From Gymnogyps californianus (Eukaryota > Chordata > Aves > Accipitriformes > Cathartidae): DNA of 64,000 nt. Shown here piece by piece: positions 37,017-49,100 of the stretch; position 1 is the first letter of the stretch, and every line of letters begins with the position of its first letter. Below the pieces are notes generated by a model. It was not told where the DNA came from, did not search any database, and was given only the letters and a program-made list of their open reading frames with translations. The translations under genes and the position numbers were made by a program. The stretch lies in NCBI RefSeq assembly GCF_018139145.2, contig NC_059473.1:66260707-66324706 (forward strand), read 5' to 3'.

Positions 37017-39539
37017 ATGAGTGTTAACCTGCTGTTGTCAATTACAGTTACTTCTCAGGACTTTTTGGATGAGTTGCAAATAAAAATACCTTTCTCCAAC
37101 ACAATGAGTGCCACCTCAGTCACGAGTTGTGCCTTGCCACCACCACTTGGGCCCGAACAAGAGGACCAAGAGTGCTCTGAGACACACATGTCTGTTTTGT
37201 GGTATGCAGGGCAGCTTGCAATTACTTATTATGATACAGAAGATTGCTCAGTCTACTTCATGCCTGACATACCTGATAATGAAGACCTCAAGCTACTGCA
37301 TAAAGTGATTGGGGAAGTTAATCCTCAATGCATAGTGACCAGTGCAAAACAGGACCAAAATATTGCCAAATTCCTCACCAACCTAACAGCTACTGCTGGT
37401 GATAAAGATATAGGAAAACCAGAAATTGTCCTGTTTCCTAACATAGATTTTGGCCTAGAAGTCAGCAAGCAACGGATCCTATCTAGGCAATTTCCATTTA
37501 TCCCATCTCATATGACTGCAACAGAGAAAATCCTCTACTTGTCCTCAGTCATCCCTTTTGAGAGCCCACTCATGATACGAGCCCTAGGGGGACTCCTTAA
37601 GTTCCTAGACAGGAGAAGGGTTGGAGTTGAGCTCGAAGAAAGCACTATTGCAGTTCCTATTCTGGCCTTTAAAAAGTTTGTGCTGTCAGATATTGTGAAT
37701 ATGGACCAAGACACTTACTGTGTCCTGCAGATATTTAAAAGTGACATCCATCCTTCTGTGTACAAGCTGTCCAGTGGATTAAAAGAAGGATTCAGTTTAT
37801 ACGGAATTTTAAACCGTTGCAGGTGCAAATGGGGAGAAAAACTGCTGAGGCTGTGGCTCACACGACCTACTCGGAACTTGACAGAGCTGAACAAACGGCT
37901 AGATGTTATCCACTTCTTCCTGCTGGCTCAGAACTATGAAACAGTCCTCACTCTTCAAGGTTGCCTCAAGAATATTAAAAATGTGCCTCTTATTCTGAAA
38001 AGAATGACTCTTTCCCACACAAAAGTTAGTGACTGGCAAGCACTCTATAAGACAGTGTACAGTGCAGTGTGCCTTAGAGACACATGTCGTTCTCTGCCCA
38101 ACACTATTGAACTCTTTCAGACTATTTCGCGTGTCTTCACTGATGATCTGCACTACATTGCTAGTCTAATCAGCAAAGTGGTGGACTTTGAAGGCAGCAT
38201 CTCAGAGAACCGCTTCACTGTTAGACCAAATGTGGACCCCACCATCGATGAGAAGAAACGGAAGCTGATGGGACTGTCAGACTTCCTTACAGAAGTGGCA
38301 CGAAAAGAACTGGAGACCTTGGACAATCATATTCCCTCCTGTTGTGTTATCTACATTCCTTTGATTGGGTTCCTTCTCTCCATTCCACGGCTACCAACTA
38401 TGGTGGATAAGAGTGACTTCGAAATCGAAGGCTTGGACTTCATGTTCTTGTCAGAGGATAAACTGCACTACAGAAGTGCTAGGACTAAGGAGCTAGACAG
38501 CCTGCTGGGTGACTTGCACTGTGAGATCAGAGACCAGGAAACACTTATTATGCACCAGCTGCAGACAAAGATCTTGGAGAAGTCTGAAGTGCTTAACAGT
38601 GTGATTGAGTATACTGCACACCTAGATGTGCTACTAGCTTTGGCAGTGATGGCCCGGGAGAATGCCTACTGCCGGCCATGCTTTACTCACCGCCATGGCT
38701 TCCACATCAAGGGTGGGAGACATCCACTCATGGAACTATGTGCAAAGACTTTTGTGGCCAATCCTGTGAACAGTGGCGAGGCTACCAGACGAATAAAGAT
38801 CATCACAGGGCCAAACTCATCTGGAAAGAGCGTCTACTTAAAGCAAGTAGGTCTTATAGTATTCATGGCTCTAATTGGCAGTTATGTCCCTGCAGCAGAG
38901 GCAGAGATTGGAGTAATTGATGGGATTTACACAAGAATCCACAGTAGGGAATCAGTTTCTGTAGGGCTGTCCACTTTCATGATTGATCTTAACCAGGTTG
39001 CCAAGGCAGTAAACAATGCCACAGAGAGGTCCTTGGTACTTATCGATGAGTTTGGTAAAGGGACCAACACACTGGATGGTCTGTCCCTTCTGGCTGCTGT
39101 CCTGAGGTACTGGATCAGTCAAGGAACACAGTGTCCACAGGTCTTTGTCTCCACTAATTTTCACAGTTTAATGCAGCTAGAACTCCTGCCTGACACACCT
39201 CTTCTGGAGTACCTGACCATGGAGACCCACCAAGACGGAGATGAGTTGATATTTTTCTATCAGATCAAACAGGGCGTGTCCACTGTTAGTCATGCTGCCA
39301 ACATTGCTGCACTAGCAGGAATGCCAGCCAAAATCATTGAAAGAGGAGTGGAAGTGTCAGAACTGATTCGCAGTGGAAAAGCTATCAAACGTATTGATCA
39401 TCCTTCAAAAGGAGATCGAATGGAAAAATGCAAGTCTGTTGTGGAAAAATTTCTTTGCCTAGACCTTGATGATCCCCATGTGGACTTAGAAGAGTTCATG
39501 CGTAAAGAAGTGCTGCCTTCTGCAGCCTCAGTCCTGTAA
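37017..39539 (+). CDS. MSH5: MSH5, intronless meiotic MutS homologue (probable functional retrogene)
   Basis: MSH5 pairs with MSH4 (MutS-gamma). The heterodimer forms a sliding clamp that stabilises recombination intermediates and promotes crossovers in meiosis; it does not repair mismatches. The frame is open for 840 codons and collinear with human MSH5 (834 residues) from about residue 55 onward. Examples are [66 protein letters not shown] and [20 protein letters not shown]. As in other MSH5 proteins the mismatch-binding domain I is absent. The ATPase domain is complete: Walker A GPNSSGKS at 598-605, the STFM signature at 652-655 and Walker [11 protein letters not shown] with D677/E678. The C-terminus [10 protein letters not shown] matches human EVLPAATSIL. 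Mammalian MSH5 has many introns; here the coding region has none, and it lies antisense inside an AKAP7 intron. By homology the better start is the ATG at 37104 (811 residues), because the first 29 residues of the open frame look unlike MSH5. I have kept the full frame because an acceptor just before 37017 would make that ATG the first in the mRNA. Confidence 0.95.
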   Translation: MSVNLLLSITVTSQDFLDELQIKIPFSNTMSATSVTSCALPPPLGPEQEDQECSETHMSVLWYAGQLAITYYDTEDCSVYFMPDIPDNEDLKLLHKVIGEVNPQCIVTSAKQDQNIAKFLTNLTATAGDKDIGKPEIVLFPNIDFGLEVSKQRILSRQFPFIPSHMTATEKILYLSSVIPFESPLMIRALGGLLKFLDRRRVGVELEESTIAVPILAFKKFVLSDIVNMDQDTYCVLQIFKSDIHPSVYKLSSGLKEGFSLYGILNRCRCKWGEKLLRLWLTRPTRNLTELNKRLDVIHFFLLAQNYETVLTLQGCLKNIKNVPLILKRMTLSHTKVSDWQALYKTVYSAVCLRDTCRSLPNTIELFQTISRVFTDDLHYIASLISKVVDFEGSISENRFTVRPNVDPTIDEKKRKLMGLSDFLTEVARKELETLDNHIPSCCVIYIPLIGFLLSIPRLPTMVDKSDFEIEGLDFMFLSEDKLHYRSARTKELDSLLGDLHCEIRDQETLIMHQLQTKILEKSEVLNSVIEYTAHLDVLLALAVMARENAYCRPCFTHRHGFHIKGGRHPLMELCAKTFVANPVNSGEATRRIKIITGPNSSGKSVYLKQVGLIVFMALIGSYVPAAEAEIGVIDGIYTRIHSRESVSVGLSTFMIDLNQVAKAVNNATERSLVLIDEFGKGTNTLDGLSLLAAVLRYWISQGTQCPQVFVSTNFHSLMQLELLPDTPLLEYLTMETHQDGDELIFFYQIKQGVSTVSHAANIAALAGMPAKIIERGVEVSELIRSGKAIKRIDHPSKGDRMEKCKSVVEKFLCLDLDDPHVDLEEFMRKEVLPSAASVL

Positions 39540-39865
39540 CAGGGGTATGCGTAAAAGCATAGATTACATCATATCTACCATGTTCAGTAGGAGAGTTTGG
39601 TAATTTAAAGAATGATCACTATGACTAACAGCTCACACTACATTTAGCTTGTAACAAACTGTCTATAGTTACGTCCTTTCTTCTTCTTGTTTAAAACAAG
39701 TACTGTAGTTATATATCTCTGCAATATGGTGTATGATATGAAAGCAGGAAGACAGAAAGAAAAGAATTTAAGAACCTCTTCCAGCTGTTGGGTCACTCAG
39801 TTTGTGCATCTCTGCCCCTGTTGTTAGATTTTCAAATTAAAAAAAATACTAAAAAAAAAAAAAAA
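39540..39865 (+). other. MSH5: MSH5 3' region with ATTAAA signal and A-tract
   Basis: After the TAA stop the sequence runs about 300 nt to an ATTAAA hexamer at 39836-39841, a common variant polyadenylation signal. It is followed by an 8-A run (39839-39846) and a 15-A run (39851-39865). Placing a signal and an A-tract this close together is what an integrated cDNA tail looks like. No matching target-site duplication was recognised at the 5' side. A canonical AATAAA further on at 40271-40276 could serve as the signal used by the retrogene today. Confidence 0.55.
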
Positions 39866-40270
39866 TCACAAAACATTTCTGCTGGTCTCATAAGACTGAG
39901 AAAGCAACGTGTTTATTGTTTTGTATTGTGCCAAAGTGATCCTTTCCGCCATTTTAGGATTGGCATCAAAGATTCCAAATAAGTATGTGCCTCAGACTCC
40001 CATATCAGTAAGTAACAGTTGTCACAATACAAACCACTGACATAGAGGCTGATAGAGGAAATACAGAGGGATTTAATGAGCTCTGCAGCTTTTCTTATAC
40101 CAGCATTTCTGTCCAAAATGCCAGAGATCCCAGGAGTTATAAAAAGAATGCTGGAGGTCAGAGTCGGTGGGGACTGATAAGCAGGACAAGTGCTTTGGTT
40201 TTACTGAGAATCACTCTCTTCTCATAAGGTCCTATATGGTACGACTATGTATCTATGCCATATGGGTATA

Positions 40271-40276
40271 AATAAA
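40271..40276 (+). other. Candidate polyadenylation signal AATAAA for MSH5
   Basis: This canonical hexamer lies about 730 nt after the MSH5 stop codon on the coding strand. It is a candidate only, because such hexamers are frequent by chance in AT-rich intron DNA. Confidence 0.3.
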
Positions 40277-43200
40277 AGCAAAACTACAAATTTAGGAAAC
40301 TGAAAACTATACTAGGGAAGTAAGACAGAAATGCACATTTTATATTCTATTTTTGAGTATTGAGTAAAACTTAACATTAAAGGAATAATACCAGAAGGGG
40401 AGGATTCCCTTTCACTTCTCTTGTCATGCGGAGGATCTTTACTGAACACAGTATTTGATGTATGCATATGCAACAAAAATCCATTAACCCATTAATGAAG
40501 CAGGAGACATGATATATAAGTACTACAGAAGTAATAACCTTTCCTGCAACGAGGTAAGTGCCTCAGATTCCTTATCTAAATAAGACAGAAGACATTAGAT
40601 AGCTTATTGTCTGACTGCCAAAACTTTCTGTAGCTGCTTGCAGTATGGCTAATAAAAGACATCAGCAGATATGCTACATCTCTCTTCAGCTATATTTGAT
40701 TTCAAGAAGCCAAAAATATTAACGTCACATAAATTGAGAGAAAATTTACATGAGAAAAAATTAATTACCTTCATAATTATCAGTATTAAACATCCTATCT
40801 GGTATGTCTAGCTGAAGATAGCAAAAAGATGAATGTGGGTGCACATCAAAAAGATTTGAATTTGGAGACACTGCTTTGGGCTTGATTCAGTGTGGAATTT
40901 CCTCCTTTATGATGAAGGAATTATTATTCTTACAAAATAAGTACCTTGTTATCTCTATATGAAACTAGGATAGTGGCAAAAGGTTAACATAATTTACATT
41001 AAAAAATACAAGAATGAATTACTGAATCATGCAGTTACTGCTATTGCCAGTGCAATCATAATAATACTGTCTGCAAAATATCTAGCATCTTGACAATGTT
41101 ACCATTGAAATTGAATGGTAACAGCGAATCAGGCCCTGTACAGCACTTGCAAGTGTTGTAAAAACGGATTTTTCTCACTAATATATTCTCTTTTACTAAT
41201 TATACATATAGCATTCTAAAGATATACTGTACAGAAGAATATCATATATTAAATATTCATAAATTATATTTTGGGCATTTTTTCTTATCAACCACTGTCT
41301 AGGCTAAGGATATACTTGTTACTAATTAAGCAGATGCCATCAGAGCAATTTAGCTGTCAGTCATCTTCTACTTATGAAATCCATTTCACAGTACTTGCAG
41401 TTCTGGCAGGACTAGGTATCAAAGGATCTCCAAATGTCATACAGCATTTATCAAGTGTGCCTCACAACATGCCCTGAAATAAACAGCAGTCTGGACGAAT
41501 GAAAAAGAGGGGTTGTGACTGACCTGTGGCAACGTAGCAGGCTAGTGAGGGAAGCAGGAATATAAATATTATCTTCAAGTGCAAAACTCCAGTTGCTTCT
41601 TTCATGGTGTTTCATTAGGTTCTTTGTACAGAAGACAATGATGCTAACCCAAGTTTCTTATCATTCAAACAATTGTGGAAATAGCTAAACAAGTGCAAGT
41701 AAATTATATCCCTTTATCTCCTTCCACAAGGACACCTAGAGGCACACTGTACCTCCTTATTTTGAGGAAGTTTTCAGTGGCACGTTTGATCTCAGAATTG
41801 TCCAACTAAGCATGAAGAATGAGTTGCTCCCAATTCTGAGTAGGTAAATAAGTTCTTTAACCTGAGAAGCTGAAGAGGGTACAGTAACCCAGGTAGCTCT
41901 TTTCTAACCCACTTTATCTCACATTTTTATCCTTTATTAATGTCTGTTTCCAATTTTTTTTGCATTTACCATTTTTAGCTTAATGCTGTGCCTTCGAAGT
42001 GGAAAGCTGATTTCTTGAGATTTTTATTAATTTTGAATTCTCAGACTCTTTGCTTTGTAAATATTAGCAGCAATTTGGGAAAGTTAAAATCTTTTCAGAA
42101 TATATGCATTTCAAAAATGCCTGTAACTATATTAAGGTTTGAAAAACAGATTTATTTTTTTTTCCCCAAAAGATAACTCTGGTGGAATTCAGATGTCATT
42201 ATGAGGAGAGTGACTTAACAGAGTATTGCTTCAAATAAGGAAACTCACATTTAAAAAAAAAATTAATATAGTTATAAAGCTATAGCTGTGAACTATACTC
42301 AACTACTTTAGTTCAATTTGCTCTTTTATATGCTTTCTCATGTAATCTTCATCCACCCTCCCTTTCTTGTTTTTCATACTGTTGTATGATCTGAAAATGC
42401 AGTTAGACATTATATTAAAATGTACTACAAAATAGTTATTCCTTTTATGTTTCATGTTTCTATTTATTGTTTTCAGTAAATGCATGGACACAGTGAAACA
42501 AAAAATGATAGTAAAGACCGATGCTTATGCCTGACAGTGGATTGACAGAGAAAAATTTACAGATTTTTAATACATACTATCTTTCTATACAGCGTATCTT
42601 TAGAATACCATATGCATTATCCAGCATTATGGAGGACTAAGGAAGATGATTTGGAATGACATTGACCTGGTTCTGTCAGCAGCAATGAATATCAGAACAC
42701 AGAAAGTATGCATCCTGGCTAATAGTTCATGCAAGGTAGATAAATGTAAACAAAACAAACAACCAGCTAAAAAACAACAAAAAAACAGAATGGCAGAAAA
42801 CCCACCCTGATTGTCTCAGATGTTTTAACCAAAGAGTTAAATTACTGAACAGCTGATATTCTAGAAGAGCTGTGGATTTTTAAAATGAGTGTTATAAAAA
42901 ACAACTGTTAATACAAGCAAAGGCTTATGTGAGCTTACAAATTTAATAGCTATAATATACCACCTATAACCTGTGGACAAGTCCTTATTTCTGTTTCAGA
43001 GCGAGTATGTGTGCCCTTGAAGTTTCTTGATGTATCTCAAATCTCACTGCCTTCTTCCAACTGATTTCACAATACTACTTAATTAAAATGTGCACCTTCA
43101 GCATTTTTAGAGTTACTTCTAATAAAATTTTAAAGTATTTTTCTTTAATGCTTACTATTAAGGAAAAAAATCAACTTAAAATATTTATATTATGTACTTT

Positions 43201-43958
43201 AATTCTTATTTAAAAATGTAATTTTTTTGAAAAATTATTTTCCTGGGCAATGTTAAAGGATCACGTAAAACATTCTATACAACATCAGCAAAAAAAATTT
43301 ATGGAGATATACCTTATGTTAAATAATGCAATATTACTGTTAAATTAGTATGAAATAAAAAACTAGATACACTAGTATTGCTTCTATATATTTATCATCA
43401 TAGTTATAACCTACTTTTATGTATTTGTGTATTTTGTCAAAAAAGCTAATAAATAGGCAAGAAATAACTGCCGGCAAGACAGAATATAGAAGATGTGTTT
43501 CACCACTACTCTGAAATTCACCAAAGCATATTCAATAGAGGGAACTGACAGTCTGCCTATTATGCATAATCCAAATATAAATGCCACTGTTTATTTGCTT
43601 ATTTTCTCCTATACAGTAACAAAACAAAACCATCCAAACAAACTGCATGCATATAATCTACACCCTAATCATAATTCTGTAATTTTGAACAAGTAGTTTC
43701 ATCCTTTGGTCTTGCCTAGTTTCACTAAAGAAAATAGACCATGATATTACTGTACTGAGAATATCAAGAGTGGTAACTTAAAGTACAGTACAGGACTACT
43801 GTTTATATGGTAGATGTACTAATTATTTTTTCTAAAAAAAATCAGTATTTTAAAGTCTTACCTCTTCAGCTGGTTACAAAGTAGAAAGTATGATGCTATA
43901 GCATAAGCAACTCCATCGTTCGTCTCCAAATTAAACTTTCTAGATTGCTGCTGAGCTA

Positions 43959-44228
<270 letters not shown>

Positions 44229-45032
44229 CTAGTTACCTTCAAAGGTATATATTTTTTCATGTGAAAATAGTCTTATATTTGCAGTTAATATGGGTCACAA
44301 ATTCGGCTTTACTAAAATAATGGCAATTAGAAAGCTGTCCATACTGTCTGCTTTTGCTATCAAAATAGGAACTTGACAGGAGAACTGTTCAGGAGTTACT
44401 CTCACTGGAAGTTTTGGAAACTTCAGGAAAACTCTGAGTATGTAACAGAATTGTCTCTCTTCAAAAACACTGTTTTGTGGTGAGTTCTATTATCTGTATT
44501 TGGGTAGTCTCTCGCTCAGACCAAAGGAAACCTGAAATTGAAAGCTCTAAGTTCTGGCACTGGATTTACATGGCAGAATTAGAGAACATACCAGGTATGC
44601 TGATGATTTTTGTTTGTGTTTTTAAGCTTCACTGTTGCCTTCCAAGCTAATTTCCTATTTTTCATGTACACTTTTATCTGTCTACAGTCCAGGCCAAAGC
44701 AACACTGACCTAGTTTACTATTTCCCAACTCATCTGCCCAATGTAATGCTTTATTTCTCAGAAATAAATTTCAGTATAACTTTTGAATTATGTTCCATAT
44801 TTCTTTCAGCTGAAATACTTTACATGAAAAATTTCTGTTACAATTTTGAAAAAAAGTTTAGATAAAATTGATAAAACCTGTGGCAAAAATAATACCAGTA
44901 AGTAGAATATTTCTATTACTGAAAAACAGAAAAACTGCAAAAACTTTTTTTTTGTTTTGCAAATACAACTTCCAATTTTTCACTAGCTGTAGGTCTAGCT
45001 GACTCATACTATCCTTGAACTAAAATCAAAAT

Positions 45033-45045
45033 GGGGGGGGGGGGG
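45033..45045 (+). repeat. G13 homopolymer
   Basis: Thirteen consecutive G residues in AT-rich intron DNA. Homopolymers of G this long are uncommon; its length may also be uncertain from sequencing. Confidence 0.85.
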
Positions 45046-45786
45046 AATCAATCCTATCACATTAATTTAATCAACCCTTACCATAATGATGTATTTGCAT
45101 TTAAGTGTATTATTTTTTGGCTTGATAGTTCAACTGTAACAGAAAGGTCCAGTGCTTTATTCTCCCACCTGGAAGAAAATGCATTACACTGGGAAGCAAA
45201 CACCACAGCTGGCTGAAAAAAAATAGGGAAGGCCCAAGGAAGAGGAATATAGGCATATAAAGCTGGCTAGCATAAGTCTGCCAGTTCACGCTCCTGTAAC
45301 ATGTCATTCCAGGGTCCTTACTCTTACTGTTGTTTTTTTTCTATAGTAACTATTTAAGTGAGCTACTCTGAAAGCACACTTAAGAAGAGATTTTACAAGT
45401 TTATGCATTACTTTGCAACAGAAAAGTTCTAGAAGAAGCTCTGAGTATTCACTTGGGACCTGGAGATCAAATTCACTTCTCTTTCTCTGCTGCGTATGAT
45501 TTATAACCTTAGGCTCCACAGCCTATGCGAAAGTTGGGATTTTGAAAGAAGCCAAGGAAATCAAAGACCCAAATGCCATCTCTTAAACAGGCCCACTTGA
45601 AAATTCTCTTTCAACCTTCACTTCCCACTTAGAAGATGCTGATGCATTTTACAAAAAAGAATTAGCCCAACCTTTTATTCTAAGTCACGGGATGCTGAAA
45701 GGACAATCAGATTAAAACTTGTGAAGCATTTACACAATGGTAATAGGGGTCATATTACTATGGCAGATGCTGAAAATAGGCTACCA

Positions 45787-46046
45787 CAATGGTTGAGGTG
45801 GGAAAGGACCTCCAGAGGTCAGCTGGTCCAACCTCTCTGCTCAAGCAGGGCCACCTAGAGCCGCTTGCCCAGGACTGTGTCTGGATGGGTTTTGCGTATC
45901 TCCAAGGATGGAGACTCCACAACCTCCCTGGGCAACCTGTGCCAGTGCTCGGTCACTCTCACAGTAAAAACGTGTTTCTTGATGTTCAGAGGGAGCCTAC
46001 TGTGTTTCAGTTTGTGCCCATTCTCTCTCTCTCCCTCACCCCATGT
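45787..46046 (-). mobile_element. CR1 LINE, 5'-truncated 3' end
   Basis: The block reads ggttgaggtgggaaaggacc, then ggtccaacctctctgctcaa, gccacctagagccgcttgcc, gagactccacaacctccctg and tcagtttgtgcccattctct. This is the reverse complement of the well-known 3' portion of avian CR1 elements. The element therefore runs on the minus strand, with its 3' end on the left and its 5' truncation on the right at about 46046. The terminal octamer repeats are missing. It is noncoding debris; the open frame crossing it on the plus strand is spurious. Confidence 0.88.
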
Positions 46047-46077
46047 ATGTATACATGTATACACTATACAAGCATAA

Positions 46078-46165
46078 CTGCTATACAGATCTATAGATCT
46101 ATGTATCTAAATCTATATAGCTATGTATCTAGATCTATAGACCTACTATATATCTATAGCTATGT
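46078..46165. repeat. Imperfect ATCTAT/TAGA-rich microsatellite
   Basis: Degenerate atctat/gtatct units follow shortly after the truncated 5' side of the CR1 element at 45787-46046. This is simple-sequence DNA; the hydrophobic frame through it is an artefact. Confidence 0.75.
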
Positions 46166-49100
46166 ATTTATACACAAGTACAGCTTACCTACTTGTATTA
46201 TTTTAAATTGTGTCTGCGGGAAACATTTCTAAATTTACACTGAATCCCCACTAAGCTATTGTACAGCTATGCACACAAATGCTGCTGAACAACAGATTAA
46301 CACATCAAAACAGAAGACTACAAATAAATGTTTGCTGCTTCTTCAAACTGAGATATGGAAGTTCAAATTAAATCATTTAGTTATGGTGTGCATGTATTTC
46401 CATGCATCCAACAGCCCACTTATTTTCTGATGTTAGGAAGCTAATAAAATGTTACATTTATTTAAAACTGAAATTATCTGTAACAAAGCCATTTTCTGGT
46501 TCCTGTGTTTGGTTCTCTGAACTGCATCATTTGGGGACTCATTGACTTTGATGTTCCAGCAAAGGATTAGTCTTATCAAAACCAGGTTTATGCTACCCTG
46601 TGATATTCTGACTCAGTCTTTTTTCTCCCCTAAAAGCTCAAATTCTTTCTGCCATCACATCTTACGCCAAGCAGTGTCTTATCTCCCTCTCTGCAATTAA
46701 GATCTGTGCTGGTGAAGATCTGCACCTCTAAGGGTGTCCCCCTAACTCCAGTAAGAGCTTAGTGTCAGACCAGTGGTTTGCCAATGTGCATCTGATCACA
46801 GGATTTTAAACCCTGTGTTTTCAACAGGGTAGGCTGATTGTATGGCACTATAAATACGTGTTACAGTGGGACAGTAGGACACCTACACTTTACGCTGCTG
46901 AACAGCAACCACATGGCCTGCGTGTCTTCATTTTGTGCTAAATAGCTTCGTTCAATATCTGCTTCTATTTATCTTTCTAAATTCACCTTTTTTTCATACC
47001 TGGCAATTATAATCAAGAAAAAACATAATGAAAAACTGGGTCACAGGAAAGAAAGCATAACTTCAGAGAGAGATTGCATTTTTAAATTTAATAGATGTAC
47101 GTGTGTGTGTCCACACATGTTCTCATAGTGATCAGACTTCTCACACAGCTTTGTCACGGCACAGACTTACTAAACATCACAGGCTCAAGAGATTGGCCAG
47201 GCTTGCTGGTACTACAGATAGCCCCAGTTTTGCAGTATTTGACACTTAGGGAAGTGTGACATTTTACTGGTTAAGGTGACTTACAAACATAATTAGCACA
47301 ATGTTTCCTTCTTCAAAAATAATGAAAACAGAAAGAAATCTGAGTAGATGGAGGGGAAAAAAAAGAAACAATGGGAAATGTTTTCCTGAGAGCACAGGAA
47401 GGTTAAAAGATAATGTAATGCTATTAATATCCATGCAGCTCTTTGAAGAAGTGGCCACAAGAAGGGTTTTAAAAGAAACGGGGAAGGAAGCATGGATGCT
47501 GTGGGCAAGAGAAAGTTCCAGGCTTATGGGACAGCATGAAAGTGGATTTGAAGACTGAGCAAATACACGAAGGTTAAAGTTTATAATGGAGATTGCCTGA
47601 ACTGAAAGAAATTAGAGGCCAGTGACAAGAATCATAGACAGACAATGCCCATGGGTCTTAACAAATGAGGATCTGCCATCTTTCCCCCAGACATCAACAT
47701 TACTAGCTAGACTGAAAAATCAAACGAGATCTGTGTTTTCCCTTATTAGTCTCAGGCTGACCAATGTTTGCAGGTTCAAAGTATACCCTAGAAAAGTTAA
47801 GGCTATTTTTACAAGCTCAATGACTTCCTGGAACAAATTTTTGGACAGCTTTCAGACCATCTTTCCTGCAATTTGAAGTACTCTGCAATACCGTTTTGTA
47901 CCTTATTTTTATAATGTCAAAATTACTGAATGTCATCTGCCTCTTACATTGGATGCGGCAGAATCCATTAGACAACTGTTTCCCCATAATTAGACTTGAA
48001 ATGCGATATATGAAAGTTACTCAGAACCACTATATGCTGGAAAGGCTCAAAATTTCAACAGCTAGATCAATACAGAATGATTCATAGAAAAATTGCACAC
48101 TGAACCATATTCCATAATACAAATGGCCATCTTCTCTCCCAAGATTTCACTAAGTATGGAAAACTGCTATGTATGTACATTTTCTTCCAGTCTATTAATT
48201 TCTGCTTGTCTCTGAACCATGTTCCCTCAATTAAAAGGTTTAGAATTTAGAAACAATATTCTTTATTGAAAAATTCTTTTACTTCACACTTGGAGCTGAA
48301 GAAAAGCTAAGCATAGATAACTTACAATTGTAACTATCATGTTCAGCCATGTTAAAATTTTTAAGTTCTTAGTTGTTTTTTAAGAGTATTCTGTTGGCTA
48401 TCAGTTAGCAGAAGTTTGAGGTTTACAAAGAAGATCTTCTGGTCATCTTTCCTTTCCTAATAGCACTGAGGATAATGCCCTTGCAAAGCCTTACAAGACC
48501 TAATTTCCAAACCAATGAAGAACTCAAAGTCATCTATTTCAGATGCTAATATTTATCATTACCTCAACTATATGTCACCAGAGGTGAGCACCACGTATTA
48601 AAAAAAATTATTTTAGATATCATGTTATGCTTGGAATATATAATCAAAGGCTGCATCAAGCACCAAACTCTCTACCATCCTACTGTTAAGACCATTACGA
48701 AGGCTAGTATCAGCCTGAGGAGTGTCCCTGGTTGCTGCCTGACAAAAACTACTGACTCCTGAACACCTCAGCAATTCCCAATCTCTGATGAAAAAAAACA
48801 GTGGCTAAACCTGGGTCAGTCACTACCTCATGTGCTGGTGATTTTTATCTCCACGATATAAGAAAAGGAAAGGCCTTGCTTCTCACCTCTCCATGTGAAA
48901 AGAGGCTATTTTTTCTCCCCGTCAGTACTAGCATTTCTCTGCAAATAGTCAGCTTCACACTGTGCCAAAAGGTAAACCAGAGTCAAGCCAATTTCCCAAT
49001 GGTTCTTCTACTGCTACTTGGTTATATATTACTTAGGCTTTTCTACAGTGAGTTGTTACTGTACCATACTACTATCATATATCAGTGAGCTGTATGGTTA

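Noticed and set aside
37017..39539. MSH5 as a dead processed pseudogene
   Set aside because: No stop or frameshift occurs across more than 800 codons, and all catalytic motifs checked are intact; chance survival of a neutral copy for long is unlikely.
45789..46232. Plus-strand open frame of 147 codons
   Set aside because: It is produced by a reverse-oriented CR1 3' end followed by a TATCTA simple repeat.
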